From an uncultured bacterium (GTDB taxonomy: Bacteria; Patescibacteriota; Saccharimonadia; Saccharimonadales; Saccharimonadaceae), in contig CALMFC010000014.1 of NCBI GenBank assembly GCA_937863415.1, positions 164,222 through 228,221 on the forward strand: a stretch of 64,000 bases of DNA. The letters are read 5' to 3'. Of this stretch, positions 35,765-43,555 are shown piece after piece. The first letter of the stretch is position 1. Every line of letters begins with the position of its first letter. Both the position numbers and the translations under genes were made by a program. The notes under the pieces were generated by a model. The model ran no database searches, was not told where the DNA came from, and was given only the letters and a program-made list of their open reading frames with translations.

Positions 35765-36587
35765 ACTGATGTTAAATGCAAAAAGTAAACTATCACTTGA
35801 CAGCGTGATATCAAAGCTACCTCAATCGCTACTACTTACTGGTGAGGTCGGCGTTGGACTAGGTACAATTGCGAAATACATTGCCGAGCAAAACTCACCT
35901 GATGTAACTATTGTTTTGCCAGAGTATAAAGAAAAAGTTGACCTCGATAAAGGTACAATCGGAGTCGAGATTATTCGGAGGCTATACGAACAAACCCGCA
36001 CCAAGACTCTCACTAAACAAATTTTTATAATTGATTACGCCGAACGTATGGCAACGCGTGCTCAAAATGCATTTTTGAAGTTGCTAGAAGAGCCAGGTGA
36101 AAACACATTTTTTATTCTAACGACCCACACACCGCAAAAACTTTTACCAACAATCACGTCTAGAGTAAGTGCCGTGAACTTTTTGCCAATATCTTTACAA
36201 CAATCAAACAAGTTGATTGATTCACTAGGTAATATTGATGATAAAAGACGTAACCAGTTATTATTTATGGCCCAAGGCCTACCAGCTGAGCTAATTCGAC
36301 TGGCAACAGACGATGAATACTTTGAAAAACGAGGCACAGTTGTCCGTGATGCGCGCGAAATGTTAAGGGGTAAGCTGTATCAAAAGCTGTTAATTGCACA
36401 TAAATACAAAGATAGTCGAACAGATGCGCTACTACTGGTGCAAGATATCGCTAAGATTATTAAGCGCAGTATTGTTGATAAACCTCAGGCGAGTACAATA
36501 TCGCACATCGATTCGGTGATTAATACTTATCAAAGGATCGAAGCTAACGGTAATATTCGCCTCTGTTTAACTAGGCTTGTGTTATAG
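35757..36587 (+). CDS. holB: DNA polymerase III delta-prime-like clamp loader subunit
   Basis: AAA+ protein of the clamp loader that places the sliding clamp on DNA. The Walker A loop is degenerate, GEVGVGLGT at residues 29-37 without the usual lysine, so it should not hydrolyse ATP, as known for delta-prime. The family strings NAFLKLLEEPGENTFFILTT and TITSRVSAVNF (SRC motif with Val) are clear. The zinc-binding cysteines found in many clamp-loader subunits are missing. 276 residues, overlapping the RluA-type gene by 8 nt. Confidence 0.88.
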   Translation: MTKLMLNAKSKLSLDSVISKLPQSLLLTGEVGVGLGTIAKYIAEQNSPDVTIVLPEYKEKVDLDKGTIGVEIIRRLYEQTRTKTLTKQIFIIDYAERMATRAQNAFLKLLEEPGENTFFILTTHTPQKLLPTITSRVSAVNFLPISLQQSNKLIDSLGNIDDKRRNQLLFMAQGLPAELIRLATDDEYFEKRGTVVRDAREMLRGKLYQKLLIAHKYKDSRTDALLLVQDIAKIIKRSIVDKPQASTISHIDSVINTYQRIEANGNIRLCLTRLVL

Positions 36588-36653
36588 CGTATCGCTGAAA
36601 CACTGAATCACCTCAGAACTGAAAATAAATTTTCGCTTCTTTCGGCTCATCAA

Positions 36654-36662
36654 TGTTATAAT
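36654..36662 (+). promoter_or_regulatory. Promoter of TPR gene (leaderless)
   Basis: Extended -10 TGTTATAAT with TATAAT at 36657-36662; ATG at 36672 is 9 nt later. Confidence 0.75.
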
Positions 36663-36671
36663 ATCTAGGAA

Positions 36672-37325
36672 ATGTTAGGACTTTTACTAATTGCGTTAAT
36701 CGGTGCCTGGGCACTATATCAACGTCAAACTATCACTGAAGTTGCCGCCGACTTGCCACTTAAATTATCTGAAAAGCTCGACCAGTTATGGAGTATTGCG
36801 CAGGAATCTTTGCAAGACCGTAAATACCTTCGCGCCGAAAAGGCACTACTTACCATTCTTCGAGTCGATGAACGCAACGCCAGCGCCTATAACCGTTTGG
36901 GAATTCTGTATGCAAAACAACAAGCCTACAAAGACGCAATTGAATGTTTCGAGATAGCTCAATCGCTAGAATCTAGTGCCAGTAGCCTCCATAACGTTGG
37001 TTTAATCTATTACGAGACCAAAAACTACGAGAAGGCTGCCCTGGCGTTCGAACAAGCCCTGGCGCTTGATAATGACCTAGCTACTAGGCACATCGCCTAT
37101 GCCAAAGTACAAGAAAAGCTAGGAAATGACCGCAAAATGATTGAATCACTCGAAAAAGCTGTTGAGCTTGATCCAATACCACAAACCTTGAACATCCTGG
37201 CCGATGCCTATGAACGAACCGGTCAAACCGAACTTGCTTTGAATTTGCGCGAAAAGGCTGCTAAGTTGATTATCCCTCAGGGTAAAGGCAAGCGAGTTCG
37301 ACAGCCACGACGGGTAGTGATGTAG
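36672..37325 (+). CDS. Membrane-anchored TPR protein
   Basis: A short hydrophobic N-terminus (residues 2-15) anchors a cytoplasmic or outer-face domain of about four tetratricopeptide repeats between residues 45 and 190, recognisable by the A-x-x-x-x-x-x-L-x-x-x-x-x-x-A-x-x-x-L-G pattern (NRLGILYAKQQAYKDAIECF, VGLIYYETKNYEKAALAFEQ). The C-terminus is very basic (GKGKRVRQPRRVV). TPR domains scaffold protein complexes; the partner is unknown. Leaderless promoter. Confidence 0.85.
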   Translation: MLGLLLIALIGAWALYQRQTITEVAADLPLKLSEKLDQLWSIAQESLQDRKYLRAEKALLTILRVDERNASAYNRLGILYAKQQAYKDAIECFEIAQSLESSASSLHNVGLIYYETKNYEKAALAFEQALALDNDLATRHIAYAKVQEKLGNDRKMIESLEKAVELDPIPQTLNILADAYERTGQTELALNLREKAAKLIIPQGKGKRVRQPRRVVM

Positions 37326-37326
37326 T

Positions 37327-37355
37327 TTGACTTTACTGTCTAGTACTGGCATAAT
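37327..37355 (+). promoter_or_regulatory. Promoter of the 211-residue unknown gene
   Basis: TTGACT at 37327-37332, 17-nt spacer, CATAAT at 37350-37355 with TGG before it. A leader of about 19 nt carries AGGGG as ribosome binding site. Confidence 0.65.
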
Positions 37356-37380
37356 TCGTACATAATTCAGGGGAAACAAC

Positions 37381-38016
37381 ATGGAACGAGAGTATGCATA
37401 TGAGGCGGCTTTAATAAGCTTCGAACTAGCTCATCAAGAATTTGAACGTAAAATTAACAAGCTATATGGTCTTGAGGGCTTTGACGCAGATGGATTGACT
37501 GATATATACCCAGAGATGCTCGACATTAATTCTCCGGAAGGGAATCTAAGGCTCAAGCAGTGGCTAAAAATCGTTAAGTCGTTGCAAACGCAACCAAAAC
37601 TAGCTATGATACCAAGATTCACCACCAAGGATTTAGAGTATGACACACGAAACCCGAGACAGGGTATCGATCAAATGTGGGTACGCGCATGGGAAGATTT
37701 AACTCCAGACACTTTTGTCTTTGTGAAGGCTGACGGAGACACCCCTGCACGCGCTGAAATACACGCACCAACGATTAATCTTGGCAATCAGGTTGGTCTA
37801 GCGTCAGTTGATAGCGTTATATTAGATATTCCCGAGGGGAAGAGAAGCTATCAAAATATGGAAGAGTGGATGGTACCCTTTCATGTAACTTTTGCAGATG
37901 ATTGGGATGAATTAATATCTGAGGCCTGCAAACAAGAAGACAAAGCCAAACTTTTTATTGGCGGTATTGCAAGCGTGTTGATTCAATATCGCGCTTCGTT
38001 AGGTTCAAAGAAGTAG
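37381..38016 (+). CDS. Unknown 211-residue soluble protein
   Basis: Not recognised. Acidic, soluble, no membrane segment or signal peptide; a single Cys. Contains many Trp, Asp and Glu residues (DQMWVRAWEDL, ADDWDELISEAC). It has its own promoter and ribosome binding site. The stop codon TAG lies inside a GAAGTAGGACATC word that is repeated 54 nt downstream and in tRNA-Tyr, so the last codons may come from a tRNA-derived insertion. Confidence 0.75.
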   Translation: MEREYAYEAALISFELAHQEFERKINKLYGLEGFDADGLTDIYPEMLDINSPEGNLRLKQWLKIVKSLQTQPKLAMIPRFTTKDLEYDTRNPRQGIDQMWVRAWEDLTPDTFVFVKADGDTPARAEIHAPTINLGNQVGLASVDSVILDIPEGKRSYQNMEEWMVPFHVTFADDWDELISEACKQEDKAKLFIGGIASVLIQYRASLGSKK

Positions 38017-38076
38017 GACATCGCAATCAGAGATTACTCTTCCATTGCTTGTAAAAATATGTGGAAGTAGGACATC
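38010..38076. repeat. Direct repeat GAAGTAGGACATC derived from tRNA-Tyr
   Basis: GAAGTAGGACATC at 38010-38022 and again at 38064-38076. The first ten bases also match the 3' acceptor/T-arm side of tRNA-Tyr on this strand (38250-38259). Confidence 0.7.
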
Positions 38077-38100
38077 TGCTAAAGCCTCCTTCGTTTGTTC

Positions 38101-38126
38101 ATAAAAACATGTAAACACGTTTTTAT
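38101..38126. terminator. Hairpin ATAAAAAC/GTTTTTAT
   Basis: 8-bp inverted repeat ATAAAAAC (38101-38108) and GTTTTTAT (38119-38126) with a 10-nt loop. It could act as a terminator for the converging transcripts of the unknown gene (+) and the tRNA cluster (-). Confidence 0.4.
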
Positions 38127-38141
38127 TTCACTGCTCTTCGC

Positions 38142-38184
38142 CGAACCTACGAAGTTTTGCCTTGCAAAACACTTCGTAGGTTCG
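38142..38184. repeat. tRNA-Tyr-derived palindrome
   Basis: 13-bp perfect inverted repeat CGAACCTACGAAG (38142-38154) and CTTCGTAGGTTCG (38172-38184) with inner TTTTGC/GCAAAA. The 13-mer is identical to the T-loop and T-stem segment of tRNA-Tyr at 38261-38273, 120 nt away. A palindrome whose arms copy the neighbouring tRNA. Confidence 0.85.
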
Positions 38185-38201
38185 AATCAAGCAAACAGCA
38201 T

Positions 38202-38243
38202 CAAAGTAATAACACCCATCTTTCGACAGGTGTTATTACTTTG
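38202..38243 (-). terminator. Hairpin after tRNA-Tyr
   Basis: Perfect 15-bp inverted repeat CAAAGTAATAACACC (38202-38216) and GGTGTTATTACTTTG (38229-38243), 12-nt loop, starting at the encoded CCA end of tRNA-Tyr on the minus strand. Likely terminates the tRNA transcript, though the T-tract after it is weak. Confidence 0.65.
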
Positions 38244-38326
38244 GTGCTGGAAGTAGGACTCGAACCTACGAAGCCTTACGGCGGGAGATTTACAGTCTCC
38301 TGTGATTGCCACTACACGATTCCAGC
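38242..38326 (-). tRNA. tRNA-Tyr (anticodon GTA)
   Basis: On the minus strand the acceptor GCTGGAA pairs with TTCCAGC, followed by discriminator A and an encoded CCA. Anticodon stem GGAGA/TCTCC encloses CTGTAAA, anticodon GTA. A long variable arm, as is usual for bacterial tRNA-Tyr, and the T-arm GTAGG-TTCGAGT-CCTAC are present. Last of three clustered tRNA genes. Confidence 0.96.
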
Positions 38327-38460
38327 TCGTCGAAACTCACTTCAGAGTACTCGTTTCACTGCAAGCAGTAAAAGCATCGTCTCTACGTTGTTTCTCCTCT
38401 CAAAATATCAAACAGAACAAGTTCTTGGTTTAAAATTTTGTTTTGGGCTACAACAACACT

Positions 38461-38537
38461 TGGAGCCGCCTCTCGGATTCGAACCGAGGACCCCCGCTTT
38501 ACAAAAGCGGTGCTCTAACCAACTGAGCTAAGGCGGC
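38461..38537 (-). tRNA. tRNA-Thr (anticodon TGT)
   Basis: Minus strand: acceptor GCCGCCT with AGGCGGC, D-arm GCTC-AGTTGGTTA-GAGC, anticodon stem CCGCT/AGCGG around TTTGTAA (anticodon TGT), T-arm CTCGG-TTCGAAT-CCGAG, discriminator T and encoded CCA. 77 nt. Confidence 0.97.
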
Positions 38538-38608
38538 ATGGTTACGTGCGCTCTATCAAATGCACTATGTTATTTTATCTGATAACTGTATGCTTATCAA
38601 GGTAAAAC

Positions 38609-38684
38609 TGGAGCCACGACTGGGATTTGAACCCAGGACCTCATCCTTACCATGGATGCGCTCTACCAACTGAGCTATCGCGGC
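38609..38684 (-). tRNA. tRNA-Thr (anticodon GGT)
   Basis: Minus strand: acceptor GCCGCGA with TCGTGGC, D-arm GCTC-AGTTGGTA-GAGC, anticodon stem CATCC/GGATG around ATGGTAA (anticodon GGT), T-arm CTGGG-TTCAAAT-CCCAG, discriminator T and encoded CCA. 76 nt. First gene of the cluster. The AT-rich 38685-38760 region upstream must hold the promoter, but I cannot fix one box pair. Confidence 0.97.
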
Positions 38685-38823
38685 ATATAATCTCGTACAT
38701 ATACCTTAATATATATTCAACTCTTAATTTTTAACGAGCGTATGCGCATATTAATTTTACGCGACATAAAAATGACCACACTCGATAGATTTTATCACAT
38801 TACAGGTGTTATTTCTACTTAAA

Positions 38824-38832
38824 TGGTATACT
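38824..38832 (+). promoter_or_regulatory. yajQ promoter (leaderless)
   Basis: Extended -10 TGGTATACT with TATACT at 38827-38832; yajQ ATG at 38839 is 6 nt later. Confidence 0.75.
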
Positions 38833-38838
38833 AGAGAC

Positions 38839-39333
38839 ATGGCAACATTTAGTTTTGACATAGTGTCAGATTACGACAAGGCTGAGATGAACAACGTTTT
38901 TGCAGGCGTCCAAAAAGAATTAGCAAATCGCTATGATTTCAAGGGCACTCCCGCAGAAGTTGATTGGATGACTGATAAGGTCGGCTTTAAGGTTATTGGC
39001 GCTAATGAGTGGCAAATTGACAGTATTATCGATATTATCCGTAAGCGCCTAGCAGGACGTGAGCAAAGCAGTAAGGTGCTAGATTTAACCGACCCTGTGG
39101 TTGAAAGCAATTTACGAGCTACCAAAGAGATCAAGTTCATCGCCGGTCTCGACCAAGACAAAGCAAAGCAAATCACTAAACTTTTGCGAGACAACGCTCC
39201 AAAAGTTAAAACTCAGATCCAGGGTGAAGAGGTTAGAGTTACTAGTAGCAGCAAAGACGATTTGCAAAAAGCAATGCAATTAGTTCGGTCTCATGACTTT
39301 GACTTTCCGGTTGGATTTACCAACTTCCGCTAG
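38839..39333 (+). CDS. yajQ: YajQ-family (UPF0234) nucleotide-binding protein
   Basis: Small two-domain RNP-fold-like protein; members bind nucleotides, and cyclic di-GMP in some species. The N-terminal MATFSFDIVSDYDKAEMNN and ELANRYDFKGT strings and the C-terminal KDDLQKAMQLVRSHDFDFP...NFR are diagnostic. Start set at ATG 38839, since the ATG at 38806 lies upstream of the -10 box. 164 residues is the family length. Monocistronic and leaderless. Confidence 0.95.
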   Translation: MATFSFDIVSDYDKAEMNNVFAGVQKELANRYDFKGTPAEVDWMTDKVGFKVIGANEWQIDSIIDIIRKRLAGREQSSKVLDLTDPVVESNLRATKEIKFIAGLDQDKAKQITKLLRDNAPKVKTQIQGEEVRVTSSSKDDLQKAMQLVRSHDFDFPVGFTNFR

Positions 39334-39338
39334 ACCAC

Positions 39339-39367
39339 TTGATAGAAGGGTGTATTTTTGTTATAAT
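39339..39367 (+). promoter_or_regulatory. rpmG promoter
   Basis: TTGATA at 39339-39344, 17-nt spacer, TATAAT at 39362-39367 with TGT before it. Leader of about 30 nt with AAGGAAA before the ATG. Confidence 0.8.
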
Positions 39368-39404
39368 TTACCCCTGATAGTTATACCAATATTTAAGGAA
39401 ATTT

Positions 39405-39611
39405 ATGGCAAAAAAGAATACAAAGCGCAAATTAGTAGGTTTAGTGAGCGAAATTAGCGGTCACCGTAGTTATTACACGACCAAAAATACTCAGAACACC
39501 ACCGAAAAGATTTCTCTCAAGAAATATGATCCAATTGCTCGTACTCACGCGCTATACGTCGAGACCAAAAAAAGCCTTGGTCGTAACGAAATTAAACCTC
39601 GCAAGGGGTAG
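39405..39611 (+). CDS. rpmG: 50S ribosomal protein L33, cysteine-free, with extended C-terminus
   Basis: MAKKNTKRKLVGLVSEISGH, YYTTKNTQNTTEKISLKKYDP and the following HALYVETK match L33 (for example TTKNTQNTTEKISLKKYDP). The zinc-ribbon cysteines of the C-plus form are absent. Usual L33 is 50-55 residues; the extra 10-12 at the C-terminus are basic. Own promoter and ribosome binding site. Followed by an intergenic repeat. Confidence 0.9.
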   Translation: MAKKNTKRKLVGLVSEISGHRSYYTTKNTQNTTEKISLKKYDPIARTHALYVETKKSLGRNEIKPRKG

Positions 39612-39625
39612 TCAGCTACGCTGAC

Positions 39626-39671
39626 GGCTATTGGAATATGGCGTAGGGAATATAGCCATTAGCCAATAGCC
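39626..39671. repeat. Dispersed intergenic repeat, copy 3
   Basis: Begins GGCTATTGG (39626-39634) and ends CCAATAGCC (39663-39671), a 9-bp inverted repeat, with GAATATGGC and GGAATATAGCCATTAG inside. Related to 861-940 and 16014-16040. Lies between converging rpmG and the minus-strand alpha-glucan operon and may act as a bidirectional hairpin. Confidence 0.65.
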
Positions 39672-39687
39672 ACCTTCCAAGTGCCAA

Positions 39688-40386
39688 TTAGACTAGTTCA
39701 GCTTGCAGATCAAGGTGTTTGGCTAGCCAGACACCGTTTTCGATTAAGGCATTTAACATATTTAAAGTAACTCGTTCGTTGTCAGCGTACATATAGACAG
39801 TTCGCTCGTGAATTTCAGCCGAAAACGGCCAGAAATGCGCCCCAATTACACGAGCTGATGTGGCTGGAAACAATCGCTCAACCTCAATTGCCTGAGTGGG
39901 TTTGGCATATATTTCATAACGGCTAGTAAACTCTGGGCCATATGATTCAAAAGTACCCATTTCGACCTCTTTTAACGCCGGAAAAGTCCTAAATAGGTTT
40001 ATATAAGGTTTGGGGTCGTGATTTTTGGCGCTAATAAATATATGCGGAATGTCTTTGACGGTATGTAGGTCTATTTCTACAATCATCAGGTTATATGAAA
40101 TCTTTTTACCGTCTATATCTTTGGTTGTATCGCTTCTATCTACTAGGGTAACGTCATAACCATCAATCGATCCGACAGAATAGTGGTTGTCGTTATGGGT
40201 TGATGACACGCTGAATCCACGTACAATTCGGTGATCATCATAATGTTGATTAACTGATCCAAAATAAACAAACCCCATTTTTTGCGTAAACTTAGATATT
40301 ACACGCTTATCAGTACGCAAATTGGACTTAGAAGGCCTAACCCTTCCTCTTAGGTTGTCGAAGTTTTGTTTAAAATTATAGGCCAT
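39688..40386 (-). CDS. Unknown protein, last gene of the alpha-glucan operon
   Basis: 232 residues, soluble, not recognised. No Cys, no membrane segment, rich in His, Tyr and Asp. It starts 3 nt after the glucoamylase stop, with AGAGG as ribosome binding site, so it belongs to the same transcript as the GT4, GH57 and GH15 genes. A role in glucan handling is inferred only from that position. Confidence 0.8.
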   Translation of the reverse strand: MAYNFKQNFDNLRGRVRPSKSNLRTDKRVISKFTQKMGFVYFGSVNQHYDDHRIVRGFSVSSTHNDNHYSVGSIDGYDVTLVDRSDTTKDIDGKKISYNLMIVEIDLHTVKDIPHIFISAKNHDPKPYINLFRTFPALKEVEMGTFESYGPEFTSRYEIYAKPTQAIEVERLFPATSARVIGAHFWPFSAEIHERTVYMYADNERVTLNMLNALIENGVWLAKHLDLQAELV

Positions 40387-40389
40387 GAT

Positions 40390-42333
40390 CTAAACCTCTG
40401 ACACCATATCCAAAATAGTTGCTACGTATTCGGCGTGAGTCCAAGTTAAAGGAGCAGGGGATACAATCACTTGGGTGATAGGGTCAAGTTGTTCGGCCAT
40501 TATGCCTGTGCTCAGCGAGTTTGTCTTGGTCCAGTCCAAAATTTTTTTCGCTTTGTCGTTTTGATCTGTATCTACATAGTATTGAGCCAGCCAAAGAGAA
40601 GAAATAAACCAATAGTTGCCGGTTACCTCGGAATTTGCACGCCTATAATCATCATCTTCGTATCTAGGAAGTCCTGGCGCGCCCTGGTTTATTCCAAATA
40701 ACTCCAGGTGGGTTTCAATGGCAGATGTCATCTCTTCACTATCTGGGGCGAATAGCCCAAACATGTATGCACCCATTACAGCTGACGAATCGATGACCGA
40801 GTCCAGCTCAATTTTACCGTCATAAACATTTAGTCCTCGATAAAATGACTTACGCTTCTGGTTATATAGGTGTTTTTGGGCGGCAATTTGTATGTCATCA
40901 GCGGCTGTACGCCACTTTACGGCGTTATCCTGGTCATCTGCCGCAGATGCAAGGTCAGAGGCCGCCCTTAGGGCCGCTTGAGTTACAGCGGTCGTGTATG
41001 TTGACGTTAGGAAGGTTTGCTCCCACAGGTCATACGAAGGCTTAGGTAGCCCAGTTACGTCTTCTATGAATCCAGTCATAAAATCTGCCATAGGAACAAT
41101 AAAACTAGTATAAAACTCTTTTAGTAACGCCGGTTCAGGGTGTTTATTGTAAAACTGTGCGAACATGAACACTACTAGCGCTGTTTCGTCCTCTTGAATC
41201 GGCGGCGAAACTATACCACTAGGTTGTATGTACGGATGCCAGCTACTACCTAACGCACCGTCAGCTCGGTATTTATGCATAATATAGCCACTTGGGTGCA
41301 TACCACGTCTGCTAAATTCAAAAAACCTATGCGCTTCGTCGCGATAACCCATACGAATTAGTGGCCAAATTACGTATGCGCCGTCCCTTGGCCAACTGTA
41401 GGCGTAGGCATCGCGCGAATAGTTCAACATTGCTGTATCAGTACTAGCCATAATGGCACCGTGTTTATCGATTTGAGACTTGATTATCATCACACTTTGC
41501 AAGAACGTTGTACGATAGTCAGACGGGATCTTATCCATAATTTCACAGGCTGGTTCCAACCATTTGTGCCACCAATCGGCTGTTCGACGCAGGTGTTCTA
41601 GTAGACCGTCATCTTGGACTTGTTTATGAACATACAGAGCTTCACGAATAGAGGTTCCGGCGGCAATCCAATAATGAACGCGCTCTGAACTTTTACCGGG
41701 TACAGTCAGGCAAAATCGTATCGTCGAATCAACTCGGCCGTGCTCGACGTTACTTTCGCTTAACTCGCCGTCGTCTGCATCTCGAAATGTACCTTCTCGG
41801 CCTTCAATTCCAAACAAACCAATCGTATGTTGGTCAAACGGCTCTTCGTTATAACTACCTGAAATCACGAAGGCTCGTCGACCGCGGTAGTGTAATATGG
41901 CGTCGCTATCTGGTAAGTACTGGGCTGTGTCTGTGTTGCTGCGTGAATCACCGATAGCGAAGGCCTGGTGCATGAATAGCCTAATTTTACGTTCGTCATC
42001 ACGTAGGTTTATGACATGAATATTTCTAAGAAACACACTTATGTGTGCGTCAACAAAATCATCGAACTCTAGGATTATTCCCATTCTTTCGTTTTTAGCC
42101 AAAGTATGTCCAATTAATGCACTATGCGGATATCTAAACGAAAACGTCCACTCGCCGGAGTTATCTAACCAGCTCAGTTGACCATCAATCCAAATACCAA
42201 CATGGTGACGTATGTCTGGGCCAGCCACATGGTTTTCGAAACCTACATATGGGAAATAAAAGTCATGAACCATCCCAAAATTATTAAGTCCAACATGCAA
42301 CTCACCGTTGCTGAGAACTATTGGCCTAGCCAT
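40390..42333 (-). CDS. Glycoside hydrolase family 15 (glucoamylase/trehalase-like)
   Basis: 647 residues. An N-terminal beta-sandwich (about 1-270, ARPIVLSNGELHVGLNNFG) precedes an (alpha/alpha)6 barrel with the GH15 strings SWPRDGAYVIWPL (about 313-325), a candidate general acid in IQEDETALVVF (about 373-383), DLWEQ, and the C-terminal WTHAEYVATILDM. No signal peptide, so it acts inside the cell. It releases glucose from alpha-glucans or a related sugar; the exact substrate cannot be read from sequence. Overlaps GH57 by 8 nt, with GGAGG before ATG. Confidence 0.92.
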   Translation of the reverse strand: MARPIVLSNGELHVGLNNFGMVHDFYFPYVGFENHVAGPDIRHHVGIWIDGQLSWLDNSGEWTFSFRYPHSALIGHTLAKNERMGIILEFDDFVDAHISVFLRNIHVINLRDDERKIRLFMHQAFAIGDSRSNTDTAQYLPDSDAILHYRGRRAFVISGSYNEEPFDQHTIGLFGIEGREGTFRDADDGELSESNVEHGRVDSTIRFCLTVPGKSSERVHYWIAAGTSIREALYVHKQVQDDGLLEHLRRTADWWHKWLEPACEIMDKIPSDYRTTFLQSVMIIKSQIDKHGAIMASTDTAMLNYSRDAYAYSWPRDGAYVIWPLIRMGYRDEAHRFFEFSRRGMHPSGYIMHKYRADGALGSSWHPYIQPSGIVSPPIQEDETALVVFMFAQFYNKHPEPALLKEFYTSFIVPMADFMTGFIEDVTGLPKPSYDLWEQTFLTSTYTTAVTQAALRAASDLASAADDQDNAVKWRTAADDIQIAAQKHLYNQKRKSFYRGLNVYDGKIELDSVIDSSAVMGAYMFGLFAPDSEEMTSAIETHLELFGINQGAPGLPRYEDDDYRRANSEVTGNYWFISSLWLAQYYVDTDQNDKAKKILDWTKTNSLSTGIMAEQLDPITQVIVSPAPLTWTHAEYVATILDMVSEV

Positions 42334-43555
42334 TTAAACCTCCAGTTTTATGGTCATTATGTAATCTAAATCGAACATCTCGTATCGCGTTCATGTAATA
42401 CAAAAACGCATCGTAAGGGGACTCGTACGGACTGAAGTAAGCATGGACATCCCCGTCATTAAACCACTTGGTACACATATAATAAACATGGTCAGAAGTC
42501 TGTAGCTTGCGCCAATCAGCAATTAAATCAATGTCACCTGTGCGCAATATGTCATTTTCCATGTTATATAGGTTGCGAAGGGCCTCTTGTTGCATGTTAT
42601 TACCTAGCCACGCGGTCAAATCACGCTCTGTATCAGCCCATGTAACGGTATTAGGCATACTAACCTCATCAACGGGTTTGTGAGTTTCAACGGCCTCAGA
42701 AACTGTATAAAACGTGTTTTCTGGACCCTCTAGCCATTTACCAATGAACGACTCAAAGAAATTAAAGATTCCAGTATCTTCCCATTGATGTTCACCAAAA
42801 GTCTCGTAATCCATGAACAGATTAATGAGGGGCTGATCTGCAATCGAAGCGTTTGTCCAGTCGTTATATTTATCAACTGTTAACGGATATTCTGGCCACT
42901 CTTTGTTACCAAATCTAAACGCCAGGTCGTCGCTGAGTCGATAGTTTTTAAGAAGTAGAGAAATATTATTAGTTTCAGGCGGTTTATAAACAAAATTAGG
43001 GCTGCGCCAACCCAGTATTGGATCCCAGCCTTCTGCTAATATTCCCTTGAACCCATAATTATCGGCCCACTTTGCTAGGTCATTGTTGTAAGCAAGCTCG
43101 GTATTACGAAAAACTTTAGTCTCAACTCCGAATACTTCACGAATTTTGGCTTTATGCATCTCGACCTGGTTTTCAAACTCGCGCCGACTATAGAAAAATG
43201 CAAGGGAGTGATAGTACGTTTCAGCTACAATTTCAACCCGACCAGTATCAACTAGTCTCTTAAAGCTGTCCAGCACATCTGGCGCCCAAGCCTCGGCCTG
43301 TTCGATCAGAGTTCCACTAATGCTCAGCGATACCTTGAAATCTGGATGAGTATCTAACATTTGTTGCAAGAGTGCATTCATCGGTCGATATGATTTGTCG
43401 GCAACTTTACGGAAAACCATTTCGTTGTTACGTTCAGTTCCATAATCTTGTTCGTTGAAGTAGTCATGATTCACCGCAGTGTCAAAAACTGAATATTTAC
43501 GAACCCTAAACGGCTGATGGACATGTAGGTACAAGACTATACCGCGACTACTCAT
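42326..43555 (-). CDS. Glycoside hydrolase family 57 (alpha-amylase type)
   Basis: 409 residues. GH57 signatures are clear: HVHQP at residues 11-15, the catalytic nucleophile Glu153 in VFRNTELAYNN, and Asp249 in FMDYETFGEHQW as the likely acid/base. GH57 enzymes cut, transfer or branch alpha-1,4-glucans. No signal peptide. It overlaps the GT4 gene by 4 nt and GH15 by 8 nt, so the three are translationally coupled. Confidence 0.92.
   Translation of the reverse strand: MSSRGIVLYLHVHQPFRVRKYSVFDTAVNHDYFNEQDYGTERNNEMVFRKVADKSYRPMNALLQQMLDTHPDFKVSLSISGTLIEQAEAWAPDVLDSFKRLVDTGRVEIVAETYYHSLAFFYSRREFENQVEMHKAKIREVFGVETKVFRNTELAYNNDLAKWADNYGFKGILAEGWDPILGWRSPNFVYKPPETNNISLLLKNYRLSDDLAFRFGNKEWPEYPLTVDKYNDWTNASIADQPLINLFMDYETFGEHQWEDTGIFNFFESFIGKWLEGPENTFYTVSEAVETHKPVDEVSMPNTVTWADTERDLTAWLGNNMQQEALRNLYNMENDILRTGDIDLIADWRKLQTSDHVYYMCTKWFNDGDVHAYFSPYESPYDAFLYYMNAIRDVRFRLHNDHKTGGLNG

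Noticed and set aside
35757..36587. dnaX (gamma/tau) as identity of the clamp-loader gene
   Set aside because: The Walker A lysine is missing and the protein is only 276 residues, which fits delta-prime and not the ATP-binding gamma/tau subunit.
38157..38531. Open frame of 124 codons across the tRNA-Tyr and tRNA-Thr genes
   Set aside because: It overlaps two clear tRNA genes and a tRNA-derived palindrome, with no ribosome binding site and no protein-like composition.
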